A program made the translations under genes and the position numbers. The notes under the pieces are model-generated. The model was not told the origin of the DNA. It worked only from the letters and a program-made list of their open reading frames with translations, and made no database searches. From Nocardioides panaciterrulae (GTDB lineage Bacteria; Actinomycetota; Actinomycetes; Propionibacteriales; Nocardioidaceae): a DNA stretch of 64,000 nt. Positions 24,042 to 33,675 of the stretch are shown here, in pieces (within the stretch, counting starts at the first letter, position 1; the number at the start of each line of letters is the position of its first letter). The stretch lies in contig NZ_JACCBG010000001.1 of NCBI RefSeq assembly GCF_013409645.1, positions 2,850,001 through 2,914,000 of the forward strand, given 5' to 3'.

Positions 24042-25196
24042 TCCGAAGCACGGGTTGGGGTGACAGGTCGACGTCTCTGGCTTGCTTGACCGGATGGTCA
24101 GGCAGCAGTCTGTCGGATGCGGCGCTTGAGTTCCTTCTTGACCTGCAGCGGGGTCCGGCCGGCCATGTAATCACCGTGATTCGGACGCTCGTTGTTGTAG
24201 TCGGTGACCCAGGCCTGCAGTGACCGGTCGAGCAGAGCGACGTCCTCGACGCGGCCGCGGTGGAAGTGCGGGCGGTAGAACTCGTCGAGCACGGTGCCGT
24301 GGAACCGTTCGCACACGGCGTTGTGGTTCGGCGACCTGGGCGGGATCCGGTGATGGTGGAGCCCCAGCTCGCCCACGCGGCTCTGGAAGGCCTTGCCGAC
24401 AAACTCGGGGCCATTGTCGGTCAGGATCCCTTCCAAGGTGATGCCGTGCTTGCGTAGCGCCTTCTTCAAGTGCGTCAGGAGGAGCGCTGTGACCGCGGCG
24501 GTCTTGTCGCCCACCACGAGCTGGACCACCGCGACACGGGTCGCGATGTCGACCGCGGTCAGCTGCCATACCGCGCCGACGCCCTTGAGCTTGCCGACGT
24601 AGAACGCATCGAGGGCTACGACCTGCCCCGGCCGCGAGGCGTACTGGCAGAACCCGAACGGGCCCTCCATCGCGGCCTCAGTGAGCTGACCGGTCTCGGT
24701 CGCGGTCAACGACGCCAACGCGATCACGCGCTGCTTCGCGGTGCCGAGGTTGTGCCGTCGCAGGACCTTCGCGACCCCCGATGCTGACCGGTCGACACCA
24801 CGCTTCCTGAGGTGGCGCAGCAATGACTTCGGACCCAGCGTCGGTCGGGCGATCGCCTCGGACAGGATCACCGCGACCTCCTCGGAGGTCATCTCGTTCG
24901 GCTGGTGCGGCCTACGTCGATCACGCGGTAGCAACGCTGAGAGGCCGTATTGCTCGGCCATGTTGACCCACTCGTAGTAGGTCTTCCTGGAGACGCCGAA
25001 GACCCGGCAGGCCTCGCTGACGTTCCCGATCTTGGCGGCGTGCTCGATGAGCCGGACACGCCTGTCGTACACAATGTCCTCGTGGGCCACGGAATGACTT
25101 CCTGTTCTCTAGATCTCAGCAATCCAGAGACTGTCTTCCGTGGCCCACACCTACGCGCAGGCTCACCGGGTGTCACCCCAACCCGTGATTCCTAAG
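24042..25196 (-). mobile_element. IS481-family insertion sequence, complete, about 1155 bp
   Basis: Inverted repeats share CACGGGTTGGGGTGACA (24049-24065 and the complement ending at 25184), with imperfect outer bases. A 10-bp direct duplication GCCTAGTGCT flanks the element (24032-24041 and 25197-25206). The duplicated target includes the TAG stop codon of istB. The transposase is intact, so this insertion is younger than the IS21 decay or contemporary with it. Confidence 0.85.
24098..25090 (-). CDS. IS481-family transposase
   Basis: 330 residues. N-terminal helix-turn-helix ('IGNVSEACRVFGVSRKTYYE') followed by an rve-type DDE core: 'GQVVALDAFYVGKLKG' (first Asp), 'GILTDNGPEFVGKAFQSR' (second Asp) and 'SPNHNAVCERFHGTVLDEF' (Glu), with 'RPNHGDYMAGRTPLQ' near the end. 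Full length for the family and uninterrupted. It lies inside matching terminal repeats. Confidence 0.95.
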   Translation of the reverse strand: MAHEDIVYDRRVRLIEHAAKIGNVSEACRVFGVSRKTYYEWVNMAEQYGLSALLPRDRRRPHQPNEMTSEEVAVILSEAIARPTLGPKSLLRHLRKRGVDRSASGVAKVLRRHNLGTAKQRVIALASLTATETGQLTEAAMEGPFGFCQYASRPGQVVALDAFYVGKLKGVGAVWQLTAVDIATRVAVVQLVVGDKTAAVTALLLTHLKKALRKHGITLEGILTDNGPEFVGKAFQSRVGELGLHHHRIPPRSPNHNAVCERFHGTVLDEFYRPHFHRGRVEDVALLDRSLQAWVTDYNNERPNHGDYMAGRTPLQVKKELKRRIRQTAA

Positions 25197-25198
25197 GC

Positions 25199-26036
25199 CT
25201 AGTGCTGCTCGTGGTCCACGGTCTCGTGGATGCTGGGCAGGGTGTCGATGCCGCGGTTGCGTAGCCGGTAGCTGGCGCCCTTCAGGGTGAGGACGTCGGA
25301 GAGCTCCCCGAGCTGCTCGCCGAGGAGCTGTGTGGTGGACGACGCGGTCGATCATCGCCGCGGCGACGGCCTGATCGCCGAAGACGCCACCCCAGCCGCT
25401 GAACGGCAGGTTGGTCGTAAGGATCAACGACGCGTGCTCATAGCGGCTGGACACGAGTTGGAAGAAGAGGTTCGCGGCGTCTTGCTCGAACGGGAGGTAG
25501 CCGACTTCGTCGACGATGATCAGCCCGTAGCGCCGCAGCCTGGCCAGCTCTTGGGGCGGCCGGCCACTGTGGTGGGCGTCGGTGAGCCGGGCTACCCACT
25601 CGGTCGCGGTCGCGAACAACACGCGGTGACCGTGGTTGGCGGCGGCGATGCCCAGGCCGGTGGCCAGGTGGGTCTTGCCGGTGCCGGGCGGCCCCAGCAA
25701 GACGACGTTGCGTGCCTCGGTGAGGAACCCACCTGATGCGAGCGCGGCGATCTGCTGGCGCACGGCGGGTTGGGCGTCCCAGTCGAACTCCTCGATCGTC
25801 TTCCTGGCGGCGAACCCGGCGGCCCGGATCCTCAACTGGGCACCGGACGCGTTCCTGGCGGCGACCTCACGATCGAGCACCGCGGCGAGGTACTCCTCGT
25901 GGGTCCAGCCGGCGTCACGGGCGTGGCCGGCCAGTCGTGCTGCGGACTCGGTGATCCGGGGTGCCTTCAACGCGGATGCGAGGTAGGTCAGCTGCTTGAG
26001 CGCCTCCGTCGCGTCGCTCTTGGTCTTGGCTGCCAT
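25199..26036 (-). pseudogene. istB: IS21 istB ATPase, frameshifted near the C-terminus
   Basis: ATG 26036 overlaps the istA stop by one base, as usual. AAA+ motifs are intact: Walker A 'LLGPPGTGKTHLA', Walker B 'LIIVDEVGYLPF', sensor 'LILTTNLPFSGW'. Near 25335 the frame changes: after 'MIDRVVHH' the conserved tail ('QLLGEQLGELSDVLTLKGAS', ending DHEQH and TAG at 25199-25201) continues one frame over, consistent with one extra base. The uncorrected frame would run on to 25173 inside IS481. IstB assists the transposase in target capture. Confidence 0.85.
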
Positions 26037-26955
26037 CAGGCCACCTCACCATCAGCGAGGGTCTCGGCCGGCTGGTCGGCACCGCCGTAGGTGAGGCCGA
26101 ACGCGCGGTCGTAGTCGGCCAGGTCCCGCACCAGGCCGTCGTGCGGATCGCTCGCGGGCCGGGGTTGTTGGAACTGCTCGCGCAACTGCTTCGCGGCGGC
26201 GACGTGGGCGGGGTCGGTGATGGTTTGGCCGCGCGCCCAGACTCGGTGATGGGCCGTGACGAGGCGTCCTTCGTGACGGACTTCGACGCGGGCCAGGTCG
26301 GCACGGATATCGACGAACCGGCCGATCACGGCAGGGTCGACGGAGTAGTCGCTGCTGTCGACGCGGACGTAGTAGTCGCGTCCCAGCCCGACCCGGTTGA
26401 CCCACCCGACAGCCGGCGCGACCGGCGGAAGGGGCAGCATCGCGGCCCGATCAGCGTCGAGTCGGTCAACCGGACGCGCCTTGATGGTCCGCACGATCCG
26501 GGCGTTCGCCTTGGTCAACCAGTCGGTGAACTGGGCGTCAAAGTCGGCCGGCGACGCGAAGTCGCGGCCCGGCATGAAGGAGGTCTCGAAGAATCCGTTG
26601 CGTCGCTCCACGATGCCCTTGGACTCGGGGTCGTAGGGCTTGAGCCGGACCAGCGTGGTGGCCAGGGTGCCGGTGAACGCGCCCACACCTTGCGCATGGC
26701 GTTCACCGCGCCCGATGCCGGACTCGTTGTCCCAAATCAAGCGTCGCGGAACCCGGCCGAGTTCCTGGAGCAACTCCCACATCCCCAACAGCAGATCCTC
26801 GGTGTGCCGGGTCGGGATCATCCGTCCGACCATGAACCGCGAGTGCGCCGCGGTGATGACCATGACCGGCAGGCGCCTTCGTGCCGTCCTCGAGCGGGAT
26901 CTTCTTCGGCGGGAACCACAGATCGCACTGAGCCGCGTCGCCAGGCGCGGGCTCG
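26036..26955 (-). pseudogene. istA: IS21 istA transposase, 5'-truncated and frameshifted
   Basis: The intact-frame part (26863 down) holds 'ITAAHSRFMVGRMIPTRHTE', 'IWDNESGIGRGERH' (catalytic Asp) and 'KGIVERRNGFFETSFMPG' (catalytic Glu), then the C-terminal DNA-binding region. Upstream codons 'AAQCDLWFPPKKIPLEDGTK' are in another frame, with the shift near 26880. All sequence before about 26955, including the helix-turn-helix, is replaced by ABC ATPase sequence. It cannot encode an active transposase. Confidence 0.85.
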
Positions 26956-27339
26956 CTCAGACCCACATCGGCGAGAAGCCTGTCGGCCGCGCCCGCCCTC
27001 GGCGGCGACGCGCCGATGCCCGAAGAGCTCGGCATGGTAGGTCAGCCAGGTCCGGCCAGACTGCCCTTCGGGGTATCCGGCGCTCTCGGCGAGCACGCCG
27101 ACCTTTCGACGCAACTCCGCGGGACGAGAACCCGGCACCCCGGCGACGCTGAACGTGCCGGTGTCCTGCTCGATCAGGGTCGCCAGCATCCGGATGACCG
27201 TGGTCTTGCCCGCCCCGTTGGGACCCAGGAAACCCAGCACCACGCCCTGCGGAACTTCCAGAGTGAATGAGTCGACTGCACGCAGATTTCCATAGGACTT
27301 GCTGAGACCCTCGGCTTCGATGGCGTTGTCGAGGGTCAT
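26956..27339 (-). pseudogene. ABC transporter ATPase, truncated by the IS21 relic
   Basis: ATG 27339 opens MTLDNAIEAEGLSKSYGN and continues through Walker A 'GPNGAGKTT' and 'LIEQDTGTFSVAGVPGSRP'. After 'YHAELFGHRR' a frameshift near 27000 moves the expected 'ADRLLADVGLSE' to another frame, and the gene then joins istA sequence. Signature, Walker B and H-loop are lost. It was a DrrA-type drug exporter ATPase, and no partner permease is visible beside it. Confidence 0.85.
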
Positions 27340-28073
27340 GACCCAAGGTTCGCAAGTTGACGCTGAAGCCACGCTGAACACGCGCGAGATTTCGGTTGAC
27401 CGCCAGGGAGCAATGTTGCACCGTAGCCTCGCGCCGGCGAGGATCCGCCGCGGTTGACAGGGTCGCAGATCCGTCTGCCGGCGCCGGTGACTGGCCCGAC
27501 ACGCGGTCGCGTACCTCGCGCTGCAGCTCCTCTCGGTCCCCGCCGAGAGGTGCTGTTGAGGCGCCGGGCGTGCCGATTGTCATGCGGGTGAGCGGCCGCA
27601 GGTCCGCCGACTCCAAGAGGAGGCCCGCCAACGCCGCCTGACCCCTGCCGTAGCGCTGCGTCTGGCTCAGCTCAGCGTCGACAAGGGCTGGACCTACCTC
27701 CCGCGGCCGAACGGCCCTCGGTCGGCATCGCTAACGCCCGGCGGTGGGCCGTTCGCTACCGCGAGTCGGTGAAGACCCGAATGGTCGATCGGTCCTCCCG
27801 CCCCAGCGCGCCCAGCGGTGGATCGTGAAGCCGCGGGTGACCCGACGCCGGGCCCCGCCGGATCGCCTACCGCCTCGGCTTGAACCCCTCCACAGGGCAC
27901 CAGGTCCCAACCGAGGCACGTGTCGTGACTCCAGTCCGTGCTCACGGCCAACCAGGGATGTTCGCAACGATCAGGGTCCCGTGGAGAGCGGAGGCCAAGT
28001 AAACATCACACAGAGCTGCTGCGATGCGTAGCGGGCGGGTACCCGGGAGCCCGGCGAGGAACCGCTCGCGCGC
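27340..28073. other. 734-bp stretch without a convincing gene
   Basis: Frames on both strands are short, lack ribosome sites and show no family motif. One minus-strand stretch near 27500-27630 ('GLLLESADLRPLTRMTIG') could be the remnant of a gene lost with the neighbouring ABC locus, but I cannot identify it. Confidence 0.4.
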
Positions 28074-28388
28074 TCAGTGACTCTCGGAGTCGCCCTCGAT
28101 GACGACCACGCTGTAGTTCTCGTCGAGTCGAACGTCGACGGTGTCGCCGTCGGGCTTGGTCACCTCCACCTCGTAGGTCGCGCCGTTCTCGCTGTCGGTC
28201 TCGAGGCTGTTGACCCGGCCGCCGCCGGTGGATGCCAGGGCCGCCTTCTTCGCGACGTCGGCCTGCTGCTGGGTGTACTGGTGGCTGATCTGGCCGTCGT
28301 CGCCGTTCGTCGCGGCGGCCACGCCGCCGATGGCGATGGCCACGGTCACGCCGGCGGCGCCGGCGAGGGCAGCTGAGCGCTTCCTCAT
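28074..28388 (-). CDS. Secreted or membrane-anchored PepSY-domain protein
   Basis: 104 residues from ATG 28388, chosen for GAGGAG at good spacing. N-terminal signal or anchor 'MRKRSAALAGAAGVTVAIAI', then one PepSY unit: 'QADVAKKAALASTGGGRVNS', 'NGATYEVEVTKPDGDTVDVR' and 'YSVVVIEGDSESH'. PepSY domains inhibit peptidases or sense conditions outside the membrane. It lies 77 bp downstream of the histidine kinase on the same strand, an arrangement common for PepSY sensors. Confidence 0.85.
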   Translation of the reverse strand: MRKRSAALAGAAGVTVAIAIGGVAAATNGDDGQISHQYTQQQADVAKKAALASTGGGRVNSLETDSENGATYEVEVTKPDGDTVDVRLDENYSVVVIEGDSESH

Positions 28389-28465
28389 GGTTGACACTCC
28401 TCTGGTTGTCGGAGCGTCCATCGTGCCCGGCGGCCGCTGAAGCCTCCCTGAATGAGCGCGCGGCC

Positions 28466-29833
28466 TCAGCGCGCTGGCCGGGGCAGCTCGACGACGAAGC
28501 GGGCGCCGCGCTGGCTGTCCGCGAGGTCGAGGGTGCCGCCATGGCGCTCCGCGACCGTCCGGGCGATGGCCAGCCCGAGGCCCGTGCCGCCGGTGTCGCG
28601 GGCGCGCGAGGGGTCGGCGCGGTGGAAGCGTTCGAACACGCGGTCCCGCTCATCGTCCGGGACGCCGTTGCCGTCGTCGAGCACCTCGACCCGGGCCCGC
28701 CCGTCGACGCAGCCCGCCGTGACCGTCACCCGGTGCTCGGCGTGTCGCACCGCGTTCTCGAGCAGGTTGCGCACCATGCGGCGCAGCTCGTCGCCGCGCC
28801 CGTCGACGGGGGCGGCCGAGACGCCGCCGGTGACGATCGTCACGGCGGCCATCGGGCGCACCCGCGCCACCTCCTCCAGCAGCAAGTCGTCGAGGTCCAG
28901 CGGATGTGCCGCCTCGATCACGCCCAACTCGTCGTGGCGGGCCAGGAAGAGCAGGTCGCGCAGCAGGCGCTCGGTCTGGTCGCAGTCGGCCAGGATGCCG
29001 CGCGCGAGCTCCGGCCAGTCGGTGCCCTCCGGGTGCGCCGACGCGACCTCGACCTGGGCGCGGATGGCGGCGACCGGGCTCTGAAGCTCGTGGGAGGCAT
29101 CGGCCACGAACTCGCGCTGCCGACGCTGGGCCGCCTCGAGCCGGTCGAGCATCTGGTTCATGGTGACCGCCAGCCGGCCGATCTCGTCGTGCGTTCGCGG
29201 CACGGGCACCCGCCGGTCCAGGGCGCTGCCCGAGATGCTCTCGACGCGGGCGCGGATCTCCTCGACCGGTCGCAGCGCGCGGCCGATGACCAGCCAGATC
29301 AGCACGCCCAGCACGAGCACGGTCACTGGCGTACCGACCCAGAGGGCTCGGCGCAGCGCGAGGGACGCCTCGTGCACCGACTCCAGGCTCGAGCCGGCCA
29401 CGATCGTGACCGGCCCGTCGGGCGACGGCGCGGTCTGCACCCAGACCCGGTAGTCCTCGGTCTGGTTGTCGTCCGGCGCACCCCGCAGGGTGTGCACCTC
29501 GGGAGGCGCGCCGAGCGGAGGGCGTAACCCGGTGATCGGGCCCGCGCTCCGGACGTTGGGCGAGGCAGCCAGCACCCGGCCGCCAGCGGTGACGGCCTGC
29601 GCCACACCGTTGCCTCCGACGGCGGCTAGCACGGCCGGCAGGTCGCCGTGCCGGGCCAGCACCGCGAGGTCGCTGACCCGCGAACGCGCCAGGCCGTCAC
29701 CGTTGGTGACCACCGAGCGGTCCAGCGTCGCGACCAGGGCGAGCGAGGCGACCACGAGGGCGACGGCGACCAGCGCCGCCGCCAGCAGCGTGGTGCGGAG
29801 CCGGACGGAGGGCGCGAGACGTCGTTCAGCCAC
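28466..29833 (-). CDS. Sensor histidine kinase of the PepSY operon
   Basis: 455 residues from GTG 29833, which overlaps the regulator stop (GTGGCTGA). Two membrane helices ('TLLAAALVAVALVVASLALV' and 'VGTPVTVLVLGVLIWLVIG') enclose an extracytoplasmic domain of about 130 residues. HAMP follows, then H-box 'FVADASHELQSPVAAIRAQV' (Gln-Ser replaces the usual Arg-Thr), N-box 'VRNLLENAVRHAE', G1 'EVLDDGNGVPDDE', F-box 'FERFHRADPSR' and G2 'GTGLGLAIARTVAERHGG'. Complete and likely active; phosphorylates the upstream-encoded regulator. Confidence 0.93.
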   Translation of the reverse strand: MAERRLAPSVRLRTTLLAAALVAVALVVASLALVATLDRSVVTNGDGLARSRVSDLAVLARHGDLPAVLAAVGGNGVAQAVTAGGRVLAASPNVRSAGPITGLRPPLGAPPEVHTLRGAPDDNQTEDYRVWVQTAPSPDGPVTIVAGSSLESVHEASLALRRALWVGTPVTVLVLGVLIWLVIGRALRPVEEIRARVESISGSALDRRVPVPRTHDEIGRLAVTMNQMLDRLEAAQRRQREFVADASHELQSPVAAIRAQVEVASAHPEGTDWPELARGILADCDQTERLLRDLLFLARHDELGVIEAAHPLDLDDLLLEEVARVRPMAAVTIVTGGVSAAPVDGRGDELRRMVRNLLENAVRHAEHRVTVTAGCVDGRARVEVLDDGNGVPDDERDRVFERFHRADPSRARDTGGTGLGLAIARTVAERHGGTLDLADSQRGARFVVELPRPAR

Positions 29834-30503
29834 CGTCGGGGTCCATCCGGTAGCCGACCAGCCGGACCGTCTGCACGCTGGCCCGCCCGAACGGTTCGTC
29901 GATGCGGGTGCGCAGCTGGCGGACGTAGACCTCCACGATGTTGGGGTCGCCGTCGAAGGTGAAGTCCCACACGTGGGCCAAGATCTCCGACTTCGGCAGC
30001 ACCTCGCCCTTGCGGCGCAACAAGAACTCGAGCAGCGAGAACTGCCGAGGCGTGAGCGCGAGCTCGGCATCGCCCCGCCAGGCCCGGTGGGTGGCCGGGT
30101 CGAGCCGAAGATCGCCCGCGGTCAGGACGGCCGGCCGTTCCTTCCCACCACGGCGCAGCAAAGCCCGCAGCCGCGCCAGCAGCACGACGTAGGAGAACGG
30201 CTTGGCCAGGAAGTCGTCCGCACCCGCGTCCAGCGCCGTCGCCTCCTCCGCCGCGCCCGACCGCGCGGTCAGGATCAGGATCGGCGTCCAGTCGCCCTGC
30301 TCGCGCAGGTCATTGCAGATCTCCTCGCCGCTCATCCCCGGCAGCATCGAGTCGAGCACGATCGCGTCGTAGGCGTTCTCGGTGGCCAGCCAGTGGCCGT
30401 CGGTCCCAGTCAGCGCCACGTCGACGGCGTACCCGTGCTCCTGCAGGCCGCGGCGCACCGCGGAGGCCACGCGCTTGTCGTCCTCGACCACCAGGATCCG
30501 CAT
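29826..30503 (-). CDS. OmpR-family response regulator of the PepSY operon
   Basis: 225 residues from ATG 30503. Receiver: 'ILVVEDDKRVASAVRRGLQE', phospho-Asp in 'DAIVLDSMLPGMSGEE', Thr in 'ILILTARSGAAEE', Lys in 'DDFLAKPFSYVVL'. Effector domain: 'LALTPRQFSLLEFLLRRKGE', 'AHVWDFTFDGDPNIVEVYVR' and 'VRLVGYRMD'. First gene of an RR-HK-PepSY operon, divergent from a secreted protein gene (145 bp away), which is a likely regulon member. Confidence 0.93.
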   Translation of the reverse strand: MRILVVEDDKRVASAVRRGLQEHGYAVDVALTGTDGHWLATENAYDAIVLDSMLPGMSGEEICNDLREQGDWTPILILTARSGAAEEATALDAGADDFLAKPFSYVVLLARLRALLRRGGKERPAVLTAGDLRLDPATHRAWRGDAELALTPRQFSLLEFLLRRKGEVLPKSEILAHVWDFTFDGDPNIVEVYVRQLRTRIDEPFGRASVQTVRLVGYRMDPDGG

Positions 30504-30648
30504 GCTCCGAACGGTGCCACGCCGTTGCTGAATACACACTGAACCCCGGCACCCAGTCGTCTGAGCGCGCTCTTCAGCGTGGCTTCAGGGCTGGTGATGA
30601 AGGCTCGTGCCAGGCAGGAGATCAGCTCACAAGCCAAGGAGCACACCC

Positions 30649-31386
30649 ATGAGGACAAGGATCGCCATCACCGCAGCAGCCGTGCTGGCAGCCGGTGCGG
30701 CCGGAACGGTGGCAACCATCGCCACCTCCGCAGATGCAGCACACAACACTCACGCAGCCCGCGCAGTCGACCCGGCGCACTTCGCCCACCCCAGGCCAAA
30801 CGTCTACTTCCCGATGGCTCCGGGCACGGTGTTCCGCTACCGCGGGACCGACGGGCCGCAGCACTACCGCGAGACGCTGGCAATCACCCACCGCACGAAG
30901 ATGATCGAGGGCGTCCGCACCCGGGTGCTCTCCGACGTGCTCCGCCGCACCGACGGCAGCCTCGCCGAGAAGACGTCCGACTGGTACGCCGCCGACAACA
31001 CCGGCAACGTCTGGTACTTCGGCGAGCGAACCGCGACCTACGACAAGCACGGCCACGTGCAGAGCCGCGAGGGCTCCTGGCAGGCGGGCATGAAGGGCGC
31101 CGTGCCGGGCGTGATCATGCCGCACAACCCGCGGCCCACCGACGCCTACCGGCAGGAGTACCAGCGCGGGTCTGCCGAGGACCAGGCCTGGATCGTGCAG
31201 CGGGGATTCACCGCGAAAGTGGCCTATGGCACCGTGCACCACGTCGTCAGGTCGCTGGAGTGGAGCCGGCTGGAGAAGGGCGTGGTGTCGGTGAAGTTCT
31301 ACGGCCCCCACCTCGGGATCATCCGCGAGGGCGACATGGCCGGCGGCCACGAGTCGTTCCACCTGGTCTCGGTGCACCGGCCCTGA
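30649..31386 (+). CDS. Secreted protein of unknown function
   Basis: 245 residues from ATG 30649 after AAGGAG. Signal peptide (about residues 1-31, ending near TSADAAH). The mature part has 'NVYFPMAPGTVFRYRGTDG' and 'RTKMIEGVRTRVLSDVLRRT', with 'DWYAADNTGNVWYFGE' and 'WQAGMKGAVPGVIMP', a beta-rich layout seen in secreted actinobacterial proteins without assigned activity. No catalytic motif is evident. Divergent from the RR-HK-PepSY operon and probably under its control. Confidence 0.85.
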   Translation: MRTRIAITAAAVLAAGAAGTVATIATSADAAHNTHAARAVDPAHFAHPRPNVYFPMAPGTVFRYRGTDGPQHYRETLAITHRTKMIEGVRTRVLSDVLRRTDGSLAEKTSDWYAADNTGNVWYFGERTATYDKHGHVQSREGSWQAGMKGAVPGVIMPHNPRPTDAYRQEYQRGSAEDQAWIVQRGFTAKVAYGTVHHVVRSLEWSRLEKGVVSVKFYGPHLGIIREGDMAGGHESFHLVSVHRP

Positions 31387-31421
31387 CGCCCGGCACCTGG
31401 GGCCCCGGCGTAGCCGCAAGG

Positions 31422-32140
31422 TCAGTCGGCCGCCGGACCAGGTTCCACGTCCAGCCGGTAGCCGTGGTTGCGCAACGTGATGATGGCAGGGACCCGGGCG
31501 GGCGGCTCGACGAGCTCGGCAGCCTCGGCGAGCCGCCGCCGCAGCGCGGCGACGTGGACACCCAGGGTCTTCGTGGAGCCGAACCAGTTGCGGTCCCAGA
31601 CATCGTCCATCAGCACCTCGCGAGTCACAGCGCGCCCGGCGTCCGAGGCCAGCCGTGCCAGGAGGTCGAACTCCTTCGGCCGCAGAGGCACCTCGCGGCC
31701 GCCGACCAGGCGTCGCCGCGCGGCCGGGTCGAGAGTGAGGTCTCCGCTGGTGAAGACGCCGGTCACGAAGTCACCCACCGAGGCGCGCCGCAGATGGGCC
31801 CGCACCCGCGCCAGCAGTTCGGTCATGCGGAACGGCTTGGTCAGGTAGTCGTCCGCCCCCGACTCAGGCCCTCGATGACGTCCATCTCGTCGCGCCGAGC
31901 GGTGAGCACGACCACCACGCACTGGGGTTGGCGACGCTTCAGCAGCCGGCACACCTCGATGCCGTCGACGTCGGGAAGCCCGAGGTCGAGCAGCGCGAGG
32001 TCGAAGGCGCGGGCGTTCACCGCCGACAGCGCCGCCCGGCCGTCTCGGCACCACGTCACGCCGGAGCCATTGGCCTCCAGGGCCGAGGACAGCAGTGCGC
32101 CGATCTTCGCCTCGTCCTCAACGACCAGCACCTGCGCCAC
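31422..32140 (-). pseudogene. OmpR-family response regulator with a one-base deletion
   Basis: GTG 32140 opens VAQVLVVEDEAKIGALLSSA and reads through 'DLALLDLGLPDVDG' and 'VVLTARRDEMDVIEGL'. There the frame breaks near 31865: restoring one G gives the expected 'ESGADDYLTKPFRMTELL', and the effector domain runs on cleanly to the stop at 31422 ('YRLDVEPGPAAD'). It is a close paralogue of the regulator at 22767. The neighbouring permease is also broken, so I treat it as a pseudogene rather than a read error. Confidence 0.85.
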
Positions 32141-32150
32141 GACAGGCAGC

Positions 32151-33675
32151 CTAGATCGTCCTCAGCAGGTCCCGCGCCTGTCGGCGGGCGCGCTCCACAA
32201 CTGCCGCCGATACGACCCCGACCGCCGCGGCGGTCACGAGGACGAGTGCCGTCAGGTAGCCCCACGGGAACGAGAGCACGGTGGGCGGTAGGTCGAAGAC
32301 GCCGGTGAGGACCTTGACGAGCAGGTAGGAGAGTCCCCAGCCGGCGGTCAGCCCGCACACGGTGCCCACGAGCAGCACGTAGACGGGCTCGGCCGACCCG
32401 AACCGGCGTACCTGCCGTCGGGTGGCGCCCAGGGCGGTGGCCACAGCGACGGTCTGCCGTCGTTCGGCGATGCCGAGTCCGATGACGAGGCCGCCCGCGG
32501 CGGCCGCGATCAGCAGCGCGAAGCCGAGCTCGAGCCGCGTCAGCTTCGACAGATCCACGGAGGTCAGGCTGGACCCGACGAGCCCGCGTGCTTGGTTGAA
32601 CGTGGCGACACTGCCGCTGGTGCCGATCGCGCCCCTGATCCGGCTCGCCACGCCGTTCACATCGCTGCCCCCGGTGTTGACGAGGAAGGTGCCGACAGCG
32701 TTGCTGTGGGTCTGCTGCGCCACGTAGCCCGAGTTGGCCACCAGGAAGCTGTCCTTCGGTGCGGTCGGGAACTCGTTGACGATGCCGACGTAGTGGAACG
32801 GCACGGTCCGGTAGGTGTGGGTCTTCGCGTCCTGCAGCCGGAGCCGGATGAGGTCGCCCTGATTGAGCTGGAAGTCGTTCACGGTCTCGGCGCTGACAAG
32901 GACGCCGTCCGGGCGGGACGCTAGGTTGTTGGCCGCACCGGTCTCCTCGATGAAGGCGGAGGAGGGGTCGGAAGGAAGGCCGGCGTGGTCACGGACCGCA
33001 TGGATCTGGGTGGTGACCAGGTCCGGCCGGGTGTGAGCCATCCGGGTGTACTCCGAGGCGAACCGGGCGGCGGGGAGAAGGACCACGTTGTCCGGAGGCG
33101 CGGCCGGCTGCGACTGGGGCGGGGCCACCACTCGCTGGAACAGGGAGTCGGCCTGAGGGAGCTCTACGATGCCGGCCACCTTGACGGAGTACGCCGGGAG
33201 GCCGGCGCGCCGGACGAGCACTCGGTCGCCCGGGGCCCACGTGCAGGTTCGCGGCGGTCTGCTGGGCGACCAGCGCACCTTGGGCGTGCCCGGTCAGCAG
33301 CCGGATCGCCAGCGGGAACGTGTGCGCAAGGCCCTGGGGAAGGCCGAGCACGCGGGCGGCGCCGGTCTCCTGGGTGGTGCCTCCCGCGGTGGCGCGCAGG
33401 CCCGGGGAGTCGGCGAAGCCGACCGGTAGCGCCGAGACGGTGCCTGGGGTCGCCCGCACGGCGCGCAGCACCGGCGCCGGGTTGTGGTGGGCCGCGACCT
33501 GCACCTGCCAGTCCACTGCCACTTGGGCTGCCGCTCGCTGCGTCATCGTGGACTCGGAGGTGACGAGGAAGCTGCCTAGCCCGGCGACGAGCGCAACGGC
33601 GATTCCGATGCCCCCCCGCCGCCGCGAGCACCCGAGCGGGCCTCCTGCGGAGGAGACCGGCCAGCCAGATCCACG
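32151..33675 (-). pseudogene. FtsX-like permease paralogue, start lost, frameshifted and internally deleted
   Basis: Pairs with the intact permease at 20133. The start codon position reads ATA; a G-run shift near 33620 and another shift near 33238 break the frame. From 33235 down the frame is open to the stop, but 'TGAANNL' joins directly to 'ASRPDGVLVSAETVNDF', skipping roughly 366 residues present in the intact copy (all central membrane helices). The final FtsX helices are preserved ('GGLVIGLGIAERRQTVAVA'). Confidence 0.88.

Larger units (their letters stand above)
23971..26955 (-). mobile_element. IS21-family element remnant carrying an IS481 insertion
   Basis: The right end begins TGTCGACAACGCTCGAA at 23971 and carries the repeated unit CGCTCGAA twice (23979 and 24002 regions), as IS21 multiple terminal repeats do. 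istB and istA follow on the minus strand. An IS481 element sits between the end repeats and istB. The left end and the start of istA are missing: istA is fused near 26955 to an ABC ATPase gene. Both genes carry frameshifts, so the element is dead. Confidence 0.8.
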
